From Chara braunii (taxonomy: Eukaryota > Streptophyta > Charophyceae > Charales > Characeae), in the NCBI GenBank assembly GCA_003427395.1, contig BFEA01000108.1, positions 2,759,012 through 2,823,011 of the forward strand: 64,000 bases of DNA, read 5' to 3'. Under the pieces are notes generated by a model that was given only the letters and a program-made list of their open reading frames with translations, was not told the DNA's origin and ran no database searches. A program made the translations under genes and the position numbers. Shown here in pieces: positions 1 through 10,378 of the stretch (the first letter of the stretch is position 1; each line of letters opens with the position of its first letter).

Positions 1-1
1 C

Positions 2-288
2 CGAGGCTATGACGGACTACTAGGCCTTGCTCCGATGTCCAAAGGACAACCCAAAGCAGCTATGGCTGCTCCAGCTCAGGCCGCCATGCCCAGCCCTGCC
101 TTGAAGCTTCTTGGTGTAGCTCCCCCCGACTGGGGACTCCTTGCTGCAGCGACCACCAAGGTGATGAAGATGGCTGCCACCATAGCCAGGTAAGTACCCC
201 TGGCGCTCTTCCCCCTTCCTCCTTCCTTCCCCCTTCTTCCTCCCTCATGTCCTTCTTCTTCCTCCCCAGCAGCGCTGCTCCAGTTTAG
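2..288 (+). CDS. Possible spliced 3'-terminal exons of an unrecognised gene
   Basis: A reading frame is open from the window edge (base 2) to 189, rich in Ala, Pro and Met (it includes MAAPAQAAMPSPALKLLG). It ends at a strong donor, CAG|GTAAGT at 187-195. A pyrimidine-rich tract follows, ending in CCCCAG at 264-269, giving an 80-bp candidate intron (190-269) with GT-AG ends. Without splicing the frame hits TAA at once; with splicing it continues six codons and stops at TAG 286-288. The product is not recognised and the 5' part would lie outside the window. A chance match of splice signals in repeat-derived DNA is at least as likely. Confidence rests on the splice signals alone. Confidence 0.2.
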
Positions 289-1354
289 TGCTGCTCCATC
301 CAGCGCTTCACCAGTGTGTCGCCAAACTTGCACACCGAAAAAGAGGCCGGGTCTTCCGCCGGCCGGAAGATATAGCCGCCTGCTTTGCCTCTTGGGCGGT
401 GATTTCCAGGCCGCTGGCCTTCCCAAGCAACCGGTACCTCCTCCTCTTTTGGAGGGAACATCATTGCAAACTCTGATATTGCCCCTACAGGCCCTAGACT
501 CAGACTGGTACCCGCTAGACCTAGCCTACACTATCGGCCTCTAAAAATGTCACTTTTGTCTTCTTCTGCTCGGCCTCCGGTACCTGCATATTTACCCCCC
601 CTGCCGGGTGCAATACCGGCCTACCCGCTACTTGAGTGCTTTTTCCCCCGCTGCAACCCTTCAAAGCCACGACCACAGGTAAGTACCGGCCCTGAGGGCC
701 AACGAACGAGAAAGTGCCCTGGCGGGCCACACACACACACTCATACCAATCAGCACCCAGACAGGCACAACCACACACGCAAGCCAACCAGCACTCAAAC
801 AAACATGCAGCCCAGCAAGCACACACACACACCGACTTAGCAGGCAGGGAACTCATTAGGGCATTCAGTCTATATGAGCAAAACTCAGAAATCAGGTGTG
901 TGTTTCAGTTCGTGTTTGGACGGGTTATCCCACATATTTTTTTAAGAACGTTTTTTCTTGTTTTTCATGTTCGCGTTTGGAGGGTTTTGCGTGCTTGTTC
1001 GCGTTCGCCTCCGAACGTGAACATGGTGCTACGTAGGTGAGGGGCATGTTGGTGATCCGATTTGGAACCCTATCATCCAAACTCTCCAAAATAACCCCTA
1101 CTCTTTCTTGAATATCGAGTGAACGGTGACTTGTTCTTCTTTACCGATCAAACCGAAAAAAGAATATATATTCCCCACAAAGAAGATATATATTATTATA
1201 GAGGAATGTCATGATATTGAGTGTCACTTCGGGTTTAAGAAGGCATATGCTAATGTAAAAGAATCTTTTGAATGAAAATAACCTATATGCGAACTTGCCT
1301 TGTTTGCCAAAAGAACAAACTCTCCAATTAAAATCCCCTAGGACAACTACGACC
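289..1354. other. Unassigned sequence
   Basis: No reading frame here resembles a known family. There are short CA runs at 729-742 and 821-832 and a second donor-like CACAGGTAAGTACC at 673-686 with no convincing acceptor. The stretch from about 1040 is AT-rich and may be decayed Gypsy-1 sequence upstream of the integrase fragment, but I cannot show that. Confidence 0.3.
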
Positions 1355-1679
1355 AATACTTATTCCAAGTGAACAAGGTGTGTCCATCTCGATTGACTTC
1401 AGGAGTCTCACCAAGAGTCGAAATGTGAATAGTCAGGGAATGGTTATTGTCGACAAATTTTTTAAATATGCAATGTTTGTTAATTTACCTCCAAAAGCTA
1501 GAAAGAAACTCGTCATCCAAAAGTTTCAAATGCGATGGGTTCCCGACTATGGATTACTCTGATAGGGACGAACGATTCACTGACCTACAATGACAAAAGT
1601 TAATGGAAACCTATGGCACAAGACTAACCTTATCATCAGGTAGAAACCCTGAAACGAATGGACAAACTGAGCAAATAAG
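1355..1679 (+). pseudogene. Gypsy-1 integrase core fragment
   Basis: The translation shows the retroviral-type integrase core: SISIDFRSLTKSRN, then MVIVDKFFKYAMFV, then after stops and a frame change DRDERFTD and finally NPETNGQTEQ. In the gypsy family these correspond to the first catalytic Asp, the VVDRFSK strand, the second catalytic Asp and the region carrying the catalytic Glu. Two tandem stops at 1561-1566 and frame changes mean no working product. The fragment ends where the Helitron begins. The family assignment is firm; the copy is dead. Confidence 0.75.
1586..1676 (+). repeat. 91-bp integrase segment, left copy (pairs with 6453-6543)
   Basis: This segment of the Gypsy-1 integrase aligns without gaps to 6453-6543, with 7 differences in 91 positions by my count. 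The two copies flank the Helitron directly on either side. Confidence 0.85.
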
Positions 1680-3370
1680 TGGACCCGCCGCGGCGTAGGA
1701 AGGGAATGGGGAGCAGAGTAGGGCACATGAAGAGAGAAAAGAAAGGGAAGGCGGGGATGGAAAGAAGATGTGTGATATCATTTACGAAGAGAAGTATATA
1801 TTTATAGAAAAGAGATTCAGACGCACACAAAGCCAAACGCAGGAGAAGGAGAAGCCGCTGGAGAGATTTAGATGCATAAAAAAGTTTGCAGAGTCAAATT
1901 CAACAAATGATTTAGGTACATGAAAAAGTTCGCAGAAGCTATATATATGTCTGCGCAAAGCGAACTTCTCTGTCTTTCTCTTTGCTAGTTTGAGTTTTAT
2001 CTTAAGCATGTCGCAGTATCCAGTGTCTATTTTCCACCAGCCCACGTATGTATAGACTCCCCATGTACACACCACCTTTCCCTCCTACACATCTTCCCTC
2101 ATGCAGTTACCATGGCCCCCCCGTCCTTTCTACCTTATTACCCTCGCTATCTAGCTTACATACCACCAGCTCCTTTCGCTGCTGTGGTATATCTATCATC
2201 GTTGTCGTTCTACCCTTGTTTGCCCCTGCTTTTCTTAACTATTCTACAACACACAATTCGCACATGGAATGTGTTGGGCTTGCCTACTGACAGTCTCGAC
2301 GAGGAGGGCTATTCGAATGTTTTCGCAGCAGGAAAATCCCCATCACCATTTTTATCTGCTAATACTGCTATATACAGAAAGGCAAAGGAAAAAAACATTG
2401 AGAAGATCCGAGGTCGTTTATGTAAAAAAACGTGTCTGGCAGTGTGTTTGTGTTTCTGTCTCTTCGTGGGCCCATTTCTCTTTGTCCCATGTATTCGGTT
2501 GCAATTGCTTCGTGAGTGAGTGTGTTTGTAGTATCCAATTGGATTTGGCCGGTTTGCAACCTGACTGTAGAAGGCTCAACGTCGTGGTGAGGGATTATAT
2601 GGAATGACACGGTGGACGATGTCGCCTCTATTGGCAGGGAAGGGAGGGAGCGGTTGCTGCATATCACAGTGATGAAGAAGAATGAGGTCGTTGAGGTAAT
2701 CCCACATACGTGGCGGGTGGGGAATATTGTAGATGGCGAGCGTGTGACAGGAGGCAAGGATGTCATGAATGAGAGTCATTGCATGTGTGGCGCCCCAAGG
2801 TTCGAGCGGAAGCTACAAGAGCGGGTTCATACACATTGTGAGGATGGAGGGATGGTTGTTGGGGCGGCGGTGTAGAGCGAATGAAGGAATGTCTATGGTG
2901 GGCAGTGGTAATGCGTTCATACTGGCATTGGGGTCATGGTGTACAAGGGGAAGGTGTTCGGTTGTAATCGTCATTAATGATTTTGAGCAAGAAAGTTTTC
3001 GTGTGTGCGTAATGGATGTTGGGGTTGGGCGAGGGATCCCGACGGCGAAAAGAACGCGTGCGGTTATCTTTGTAAATGGCAAAAAAGTCATACGTGAGTT
3101 GAGAAGGCTGCGTGGCCAGTCACGAGGAAGTCCTCCCAGAGAATTTGTTCAATTATGTGTTCAATATTGTCTTTGTTAATTAGAGCTAGCCAACAATCCC
3201 ACCTAATGTGTTGGGAGGTTGGGTGGTGGAAGGAGTCATTTGTGATGAGGTAGGGCACAAAGATGGGAGAGGGATCAGGCTAAGTGTGATGTCATCGGGT
3301 CCGAGGTATGAGAGATCAGAAGTTGTAACGAGTGACGCAGATAAGGGAAGTGAAACTGAGGATGGTGCAA
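1680..3370 (-). other. Helitron 3' region, no recognisable gene
   Basis: This lies between the end of the helicase reading frame and the presumed Helitron 3' terminus. It contains many short open frames on both strands but none with family resemblance. Low-complexity and pyrimidine-rich stretches occur at 2085-2230. It may be ordinary Helitron 3' sequence or captured DNA; nothing in it identifies a donor gene. Confidence 0.4.
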
Positions 3371-6300
3371 CTACTGTGACAGAAGCAGATGCAACGATTG
3401 AAGTTGAAGCACTGGTTGTTGCAGCAGCCGAAACTTGCACTTCTGTAGTTGCACTTGACGACAAGGTCTTCGATTTTTTTTCGAGCGGCGTATTTCCTGG
3501 CGAACCTGCAGAAAAAAAAAGGAAGTGAGAGGGCAATTAGAAGTCATGCGAGGAAGCGAGTAAAAAGTCCATGATAAAATTTCTTTATATACAATATTTG
3601 TTGGTTGATTATTCGTTGCATGAACTGTGAAACACATATGAGCGGGATCACCAACTCTTGACGCTGCGACATAAAGTTGTCCATGTGCGAAGCACTGTTG
3701 CTGGAGATCTATGCCCGCGTGTTTAATAGATTGTCCTTGAGATTTGTTTGTAGTAATCGCAAACGCAGGACGAATATGGAATTGACAGCGTTGCCAAGGA
3801 AATGGGCTTGTTTGGTTGGTAACTGTGAGGATAATGCAAGGGAGGAGGATTGGGTGAACAGATGGAAGAATTTGTGCGTGTAGAAGCTTGTTGTTAGTTA
3901 TAGAGTCAACAATGAGTAGTGTTCCATTACATAGTCCATTTCTCATTGCGATGTTTCGCAAGATCATAACGGGCGCATCTTTTTTTATATGAAGGGCATG
4001 AGGAGGCAGTGATGGGATATCAATCGAATTAAGCGCGTCGATAGGCACATTCGGGTATTGTTCGTTGGGGAGAAGCGAGTCGGAGCAGAGACATATTATA
4101 AAAGGTCCTGAAAATTGGTGGAGTATAACAGAATTAAGTGCGGAAGTGGTTTTGTTTTTGGGCAATAAGATGAAGCGTTGAGCAAGCCATTGCAGGTTTT
4201 GCGAGTTTGCTTGAAGTTGCGGGAATGTCCAACTAATAAGTTGTTGAGTTCCTTTATGTAGTCAGAGATGAGAAGGGAGGTCAATTGTAGGGATGTTCGC
4301 ATTGGTTGGGGGGGAGGTAATTAGCCATCTCCAAGCACAAGCAACCATTGAGCGTATTGACGACCTTCGGGGTTGTTGATCTGGGTGAGCTCGCACATAT
4401 TCTCAGAGATGTGCATAGTGTCAAAGTTTCGCCATAACATAGATGATTTGATGCAGTCATCTACTGTTTGTGCACGTGTTCATTTGACGAAAGTCACCTC
4501 CAAGAACAATTATTTTGCCAACGAAAGGTAAATTTGAGGAACAGATGTCCTGCAGCGTGCAGTCAAACGCTTCAATATGGAATCTATGTATCATCGGTGC
4601 TTCATCTCAAAGAATGACCACAGTCATTCGAACGAGTTCAGCAAGTGCAGACCGTTTCGAAATATCTAGTGTGGAAGTTCCAATTGGAGTGAGAGGAGCT
4701 TTGAATCGTGAGTGGAATGTATGTCCGCCATGTAAGAGAGTGACTGCAATACTGCTCGATGCAACAACTAATGCGACGTGATCCTGATTTCGAATGTGCG
4801 CAAGGACTGTGTTGCAGCACCGCCGGTGCGTCAATGAAAATATAAGAGTGATTCGTTATGTTGGTCCACAGTAACGACGCGTTGAAAGATGGGATGTTGT
4901 GAGGGTCGAAGCAGTGGCAAATTTATAGCTAGTGTGTTTTAAAGAGTTTCTGTGTTGTAGGAAATTTCATCGTGAATGATTTGAGGAACATCTCGTTGGT
5001 GAGGGTGTTCAGCGAGATTATTGGCTTCGTTTCGTTCAGCTACAGAAGGCGGAGTCAAACCAACGTCTTGAAGTTGCTTACCCTCTTTTTGAAGACGGTT
5101 TTCTATGTCGATAAGACGGATAGTTTTTATGGTGCTAGGGGGAACGTTGGCGGCATGGACATTTCTATGGAAATCATCAGCCATTTGTTCCCAGTGCGTT
5201 TCAAGCAATTCGTTAGGATCAGCGGGTGCACAATGCAGGACAATATGGACATCGAGGTCACAGACCATCGCTGTGAATATAGCATCGTGCAACACAACGT
5301 CAAATTGTATTACCATTAAGGCGGCCAAGTGCACGACATGCTGATTGGAATGATGGGTGAACCTCATTGTCAACAGTTCGAAGGTGCATAAATGATGTTG
5401 TGCCACAAGAATGTGATGATTGAAGGAACATTCTGAGGTAGAAGGTATCACCTGCAATAGGGTGGATTGTATGCATTCGACCAATCGTGTTTGCTAAGCG
5501 ACGACGTAATATCCATTCTTTTTTTGTCTTGTCAAATGGGAAGCGTCGAATCATATCTTTATGGATGTTTTATTTCACCAGGGGAATTTGTTCAAGGTTC
5601 CATTTGAACCATGCAATGAGCTCGATTTCTGGCGGTGGCCCTTCTGCAATACGTGTGGCTTGTTGCCGATGGAAATATACACGTTCTCGATTTTTTGTAT
5701 GGACAAGTAATGCAAAAACGGCAGGATATCATTCAGAAAGAGCAAATTCGAATATGCGCCAACATGCTTCAGCTGCACCAATTGTGCACATGTCCTGGAA
5801 CATTTGAATCTCATCATTTGCAATTGTCATTTCGGCAACCATGGCCCGATCAAAACCTTTCATAATATATTCGATCGGTAGGCTGCAGTACATGCGCAAA
5901 TTTCAACATTCAAATGGCAGCGGTAACGCAAGAGAAGGAAAGGGTTGTACGGAACAACCCAAGAATTGTCAAGTTGGTTGTTTTCTCGGAGAACTATTGC
6001 ACCTCCTTCACTCGGTGCACGCCTGCAGTAGATCGGATAGCCGGTTTCTTCATTCTATGTTGTACGGTCTGAAAAATCTTTAGGGAAGTGATGTGAACAA
6101 CGGTCATTGTGCATGCAAGGAGCTTGTGGATGGTGGACTCCGCAAGGGTTATGAATCATGTGCGCGAGCACAAGCTCACGAAGTGCAAGGTTTGTGGGAA
6201 TCTCGATGCGAACAATAAAATTTGAATAGAGTCAATTTGTTCCGGTGTCGATATTTTATGATCGTTTGTAAACGTGACGACCAAATGAGCATGTGAGAGT

Positions 6301-6389
6301 TCTCGTTTATGAAATTCTATAACATATATGTAGGCAGTTGTCGGTCCAAATACATGTGAGAAGTGAAGGTCATGAATAAGCTGTTGCAA
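3371..6389 (-). pseudogene. Helitron Rep/helicase (RepHel), inactivated
   Basis: Reading right to left, the order matches a Helitron replication initiator fused to a Pif1-type helicase. First is a Rep-like block (AYIYVIEFHKRELSHAHLVV, 6156-6389) containing the HxH segment. Next comes GAAEACWRIFEF near 5780, then IHPIAGDTFYLRM and HLRTVDNEVHPSF (5300-5554). Helicase motifs follow: FIDAPA (near 4820), a DEAPM Walker B (near 4600), LGGDFRQM (near 4490), and C-terminal NGLCNGTLLI, TTNKSQGQS and GQLYVAASRV (3371-4165). The Walker A segment after FIDAPA is missing, the Trp codon before DEAPM reads TGA, and several frame changes occur. The N-terminal zinc-finger part is absent. No working protein is expected. 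Confidence 0.85.
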
Positions 6390-6452
6390 ATATCCTTTGA
6401 AAACACGTAAATCTGGTCTATCGAAGGCTTGCTAGTTGTGAAGAAGTTTGTT

Positions 6453-6543
6453 TACAATGACAAAAGCTAATGGAAGCCTATGGCACAAGACTAATCATGT
6501 CATCAGGTAGACACCCTGAAACGAATGGACAAACTGAACAAAT
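6453..6543 (+). repeat. 91-bp integrase segment, right copy (pairs with 1586-1676)
   Basis: Direct copy of 1586-1676 in the same orientation, immediately to the right of the Helitron. Integrase homology continues downstream from here but not from the left copy. Confidence 0.85.
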
Positions 6544-7300
6544 GAACAACTGTGCCAACATACTTTTGCGAATATCTGTGAGGCATGATTAAATTGACTG
6601 GATGAGAACTTACCAAAGATTGCAAGTGCCTACAACAATAATGTTCACACTGTTACTCGTGGAACACCTAACACAGTGCACAAAAAGGTTGGACGCCTAG
6701 ATGTCTCATTGATGCGTTGACTAGGGAACAAGTCCAACGGCTACCCCCGAAAAAACAAACAAGACACGGACAAAGTTAAAGAGAATATACAGAAAACCCA
6801 ACTGTAGATGATCGACCAAGCAAATAAGCATCGTCGACCTTCTCGGTTCAAAGAAGGAAATCTAATCCGAGTAAAGTCCACGAAATTTTCCCTCAAAGAA
6901 CATGCGTCTCCAAAATTACTTCCTCTCGACTACGGACCCTAGGAAGTTCTGAAGATGATAGGGGACATAAACGGTCCATCATATCGAATTGAAATACCCC
7001 CTCACCTCAAGACATACCCTCTCTTTCATGCTTCCAAATTGCTACCTTATATCTAAGGCCACAAATTTCCTAATCAGCCATCCATGATTCCACCTTTATG
7101 AACGGAGGTTACGAAGCTGAAAGAATATTGGAACATGAATATTTCTCTACAGGTGGCAGGGGAAGACCTTGGAAGCAGTACAAGGTAAAGTTCAAGACAA
7201 GTTATCTCAAAATCAAAACGATTCTCTAAAGAAGAACTTTTACCTACTGCGTCTGATAATATCGCTGCATATGAGCGCGAGTTAAAAGAGAATCAAGCCT
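6453..7300 (+). pseudogene. Gypsy-1 integrase C-terminus and chromodomain
   Basis: After the repeated 91 bp the frame, with breaks, shows the C-terminal integrase fold: FKEGNLIRVKS, KLLPLDYGP, then a stop, IGDINGPSYRIEIPPHLK and FHASKLLPYI. This is the GPY/F module. Further on come YEAERILEHEYFS, GRGRPWKQYKVKFKTSYL and, in another frame, EELLPTASDNIAAYERELK. This matches the arrangement of a chromodomain at the integrase end of chromoviruses, which targets insertion to histone marks. A TAG replaces the residue after YGP and frames shift around 7085 and 7230, so it is inactive. Confidence 0.75.
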
Positions 7301-8204
7301 AAAGTAGTAGTTTCTTCAAGGGAACTCAAAATTGGGCTCGATGGAATGCAATAACTCAGCTCGAATCATGCAATAGTCGTGGGCCCTAGGTCATCATTTC
7401 CGACTAATGGGCAAATTGAGGGCCAACGACCACACCCGAGTCATGGAAATTGCCTAAAACAAGGTCTGCTACTGTGGTTACCCGAAGCATGGCCTAAAAC
7501 TAGGCTTTAAAGGCCCTACGTGCGACGGTTGACCCTGGAAAGTCAATGGTCAACAACAACTCGAAAATTCAGGCTCACGAGTCAAAGTCAACATGGACCT
7601 AGCCCAGGCCACCGATCAAACACACACACTTGGTCGTTTGAAGGTATCCGTCAAGAATCCAGTCCAAGTGGGAATCTGCAACTGTATGAGATCCAAACCA
7701 TTGACTGCCGGTCAATCTGGGCCACCGTATCCAAGAGACCAGAGGCTGGTCAAACAGAGTCAACACTATATGTTGACCCAACCCTTGCTGACCGACATCC
7801 AATCTTGCACTTGCTGCTTGACACTACTTCAACGCTGTCTCTACGTTGGCTGGACATTGGTTTGATATTGGACGATGACACGAGATTGCTACTGCTATGT
7901 GTTGGCGCCATTCTCTATCTTCGGTGCCAACTCTATTCTTGATTATGTTGACGTGGCTCTTGCCACACTGTCTACGACATTTATGGGATACTGGCAAGGA
8001 AGAGGAGGATCAGGGTTGTGGGATTGGTCGATTGTCGAGACGAGAGCTTACGTGTTCGTGATTGTGTCGACATTGCGCTCTGTTGTTGTCTTCAGAAAGA
8101 GTCTGCACCGTGTGCACCATGTGGAGATATGTTTGATGTCAGAGCTTGTCAGAGGAAACTGTCTGTTGACATGACGAGTAGGAGATGGCTGAAGGAGTGG
8201 GCCT
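7301..8204. other. Probable Gypsy-1 3' end / LTR-like DNA, no gene
   Basis: This lies between the Gypsy-1 chromodomain and the Gypsy-2 3' LTR. A 140-codon open frame at 7520-7942 has no recognisable domain and lies over the TTGAC cluster. Position right after the chromodomain makes this the expected place for a 3' untranslated region and LTR. No second LTR copy is in the window to confirm it. Confidence 0.35.
7529..7777. promoter_or_regulatory. Cluster of eleven TTGAC (W-box core) sites
   Basis: I count eleven TTGAC or GTCAA pentamers in 249 bases, several in the fuller forms TTGACC and TTGACT, including GAGTCAAAGTCAAC. About half a site would be expected by chance on both strands. TTGAC is the core of the W-box bound by plant WRKY transcription factors. 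The location just after the Gypsy-1 coding end suits an LTR promoter. Binding is inference only. Confidence 0.45.
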
Positions 8205-8388
8205 ATGAGGGTGCCTGGGCCTGAGCGCTCTCAACCAACTGGCGCTGCACAACTGCCTGAATTTCCCCAGTTGCATGGTGACCCCAAAAATGGATCTGTA
8301 GGCCTTGGTCGAGCTTGCCTTCACTTAGGGTGGCCGACTGTACTGAAAATAGGGCCCAGCAGGGCGTATCGAGGCCTTGAGCCTCGCT
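8205..8388 (-). repeat. Gypsy-2 3' LTR, truncated
   Basis: About 180 bp match 22167-22342 in the same orientation with scattered substitutions, for example the shared CTGAATTTCCCCAGTTGC and GTATCGAGGCCTTGAGCC. Similarity stops near 8205, whereas the other copy continues for hundreds of bases, so this LTR is truncated or its distal part was replaced. Confidence 0.7.
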
Positions 8389-8418
8389 CTCCTTCATACT
8401 TCGCTCTCCTTCATACTT
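8385..8418 (-). repeat. Two 17-bp repeats at the polypurine tract
   Basis: CGCTCTCCTTCATACTT occurs twice in tandem on +; on the element's own strand this is purine-rich (GAAGGAGAGCG) and abuts the 3' LTR start. Position and composition fit a polypurine tract that has been duplicated. Confidence 0.5.
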
Positions 8419-8439
8419 CGGAAGCTCTGAGAAGTCCCA

Positions 8440-9871
8440 TTACTCAATCTGGCGCTTTCCTTTCTGTAGTGACTTCTCGTAGTGTGCGACAGCCCGTGGA
8501 GCGGTCAGCATCAACTCCTGCCTGGTAAACCATCTGTTTTCCTTGGGATTAGTGTGATGTCTGAACCGAACGCGATACTGCAGCTTCGACTTAGGAGGTC
8601 GCCCCCTGCCTGTCGATCGAGGAACTGACATTTCTCTGTGGTCCACGATGTCGTCGATGTCGACCTCTCCATCCATGGTTGGGGGTAGCATCGAGCGTCA
8701 CGAGGGAAACTGCTCAGTTTCCTTGAATGGTGCAAGCTTAGAGGTGTGGACGACAAGGCAAGTGCGAAGATGACCAAGGATCCATATTACATATGATGGC
8801 CCATCTGAATCCTCCCCGACAATATCAAGAACCTCCCAAGGTCCAAAATACTGTGGCATGAGCTTGCGGGATATCCCGTGCTCCTGTCCCAGTTCCGAGG
8901 ACTTGACCCAGACTCTGTCCCCTACCTGAAATGTTGATGAGCGGTGGTGCTTGTTCTCGGAATCTATCATTGCCACCTGGGCCTTGTGCATCTGTTCTAC
9001 CCCTTGCTGCATCAACTGCTCGTATTGATATGCAAATTCTAGCGTTCCAGGTGCAGTTGTCGGCTGATTCTCAGGTAGCAGGAAGTCTAGAGGCAGTCTA
9101 GGCTTAAAAGTCAATAGCAGGCTGTTAGAACTCACCCCTGTTGCGCTGTGCACGACATTGTTGTACAGGCTGGCGATGACAGCAAGTTTCTCATCCCAAT
9201 CCACCTTGTTGTGCTTTACGTAGTGCCTCGACAAGTGTTGTACAACGCGGTTCAGCTGCTCTGCTTGCTCGTTTGCCTCTGGGTGGTTCCCAAAAGTCAT
9301 CTGCAACTCCAGTTTTCCACAACTCACTAGTGAATCGGACATCCCTATCACTCACAATAGACTTTGGAAGCCCAAAGTCTCAAACCCAATTCTCTTTGAA
9401 CAGTTTGATGACATAATCGGTCCTAGCTGTAAAAGGCATTGCAACTAATCTAGCATACTTACTAAACCTATCCACAATGACATAGACATATCTCATTCCG
9501 GTTTTGCTGGTGACCAGCGTGTCCATGAAATCCCTTTCCGGAATCGGAAGGGGCTTAAGAAGCCCCAGAGGGGCTAATGTGGGTGGCTTGTCTCTCTGAC
9601 ACACTTGACAAGTCTCCACATATAACTTCGCATTTCTCATCATTCAACCATTACTGATAATATGACTGCTATCAATATATCCCAATCAGCCACTTTTGCT
9701 AGGATAGTGTGGGCCACCAAAACCGCTGCAACAGATTTGCTGCAGTCTTTCTATACCCAAAATGTCCGGTGGCGCCATGACACTCGCCTAAAAATAAACT
9801 ACGCAAAGACTCCCGATTAGGCACACAAAGACGTTTATTCCCAGCCTTCTCAAGGAACAACAGGCCATTGA
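8440..9871 (-). pseudogene. Gypsy-2 integrase with C-terminal chromodomain-like tail
   Basis: Reading from 9871 leftward: an HHCC zinc module (GECHGATGHFGYRKT, then ETCQVCQR), the core with ERDFMDTLVTSKTG and YVIVDRFSKYARLV, a TGA stop, VSDRDVRFTSELW, then after a frame change NHPEANEQAEQLNRVV and WDEKLAVIASLYNN. The C-terminal GPY/F part is FQVGDRVWVKSS and LMPQYFGPWEVLDIVGE. The tail, RPPKSKLQYRVRFRHHTNPK (8440-8691), is in a separate frame and resembles the chromodomain region of chromoviruses. Near 9310-9340 roughly ten codons seem to be deleted after SELW. The enzyme would be inactive. Confidence 0.85.
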
Positions 9872-10378
9872 TCAACTCAACTCTTCAGACGTAGCTTTAT
9901 CCTTCGCCTCGAGTCTGCGTATGATCTCTGACATGAATGGGTCCTCGTGATAGGCTTCCACCAAAGACCAAGTAACATCGTTCGCAAGCCCAAATTCAGT
10001 GACCAGCGCACCGAGAAAATCTGGCCTACGCGACAGCGCATCAACAACCTTGTTGTACTCCCCCTTGATGTACTGGGGTTCGAAGTCATACCGCTCAATC
10101 ACTTAGATCCAACGCTTCTGAGCGTCGGAGAGTACCAGTTGAGTCTTCATCCATCTTAGGGTCTGATGATCAGTCCTGATATAGAAGAAGCGACCTAGGA
10201 GGTAGTGCCTCCAATGGGTTAGCGCTTTGTAGATCGCATAGAGTTCCTTCTCGTAGGTGGACTTGGCCAACTTTTGAGAGGGCATCTTTTTGGACATGTA
10301 CTCTACGGGCCTCAACTTTTTCTTCTCTTGCTGCGCAAGTACGGCACCAATGCCATATTGGCTGGCATCCGTAGTCAC
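9872..10378 (-). pseudogene. Gypsy-2 RNase H and linker to integrase
   Basis: The frame opens with TTDASQYGIGAVLAQQ, carrying the first RNase H Asp, followed by KSTYEKELYAIYKALTHWRH (catalytic Glu region) and FYIRTDHQTLRWM (the second Asp). A TAA at 10103-10105 interrupts the frame after QKRWI. It then resumes as VIERYDFEPQYIKGEYN and VVDALSRR, the conserved end of the domain. The 3' part, rich in Glu and Asp, is the tether to integrase. RNase H would remove template RNA during reverse transcription. Only the stop distinguishes this piece from an intact domain. Confidence 0.85.

Larger units (their letters stand above)
1680..6452 (-). mobile_element. Degenerate Helitron, reading right to left
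   Basis: A rolling-circle transposon on the minus strand, bounded on both sides by Gypsy-1 integrase sequence. It carries a broken RepHel gene (3371-6389) followed by about 1.7 kb of 3' sequence. The downstream boundary on the minus strand, near 1680-1700, has the GC-rich inverted stretch CGCCGCGGCG followed by GGGTCCACTT. This resembles a Helitron subterminal hairpin, but the usual CTRR end is not seen. No clear TC 5' end was found at 6450, and the Rep N-terminus seems to be missing, so the element is probably 5' truncated. Confidence 0.7.
1355..7310 (+). mobile_element. Decayed Ty3/gypsy chromovirus (Gypsy-1), interrupted by a Helitron
   Basis: Two plus-strand blocks of pol are visible: the integrase catalytic core (1355-1679) and the integrase C-terminal domain with a chromodomain-like tail (6453-7300). 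They are separated by about 4.8 kb of Helitron in the opposite orientation. Gag, protease, RT and RNase H are not seen in the 1.3 kb upstream, so the copy is 5' truncated or extremely diverged. Several stops and frameshifts break both blocks. The 3' LTR should lie in 7311-8204 but no partner LTR is present to prove it. Confidence 0.7.
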
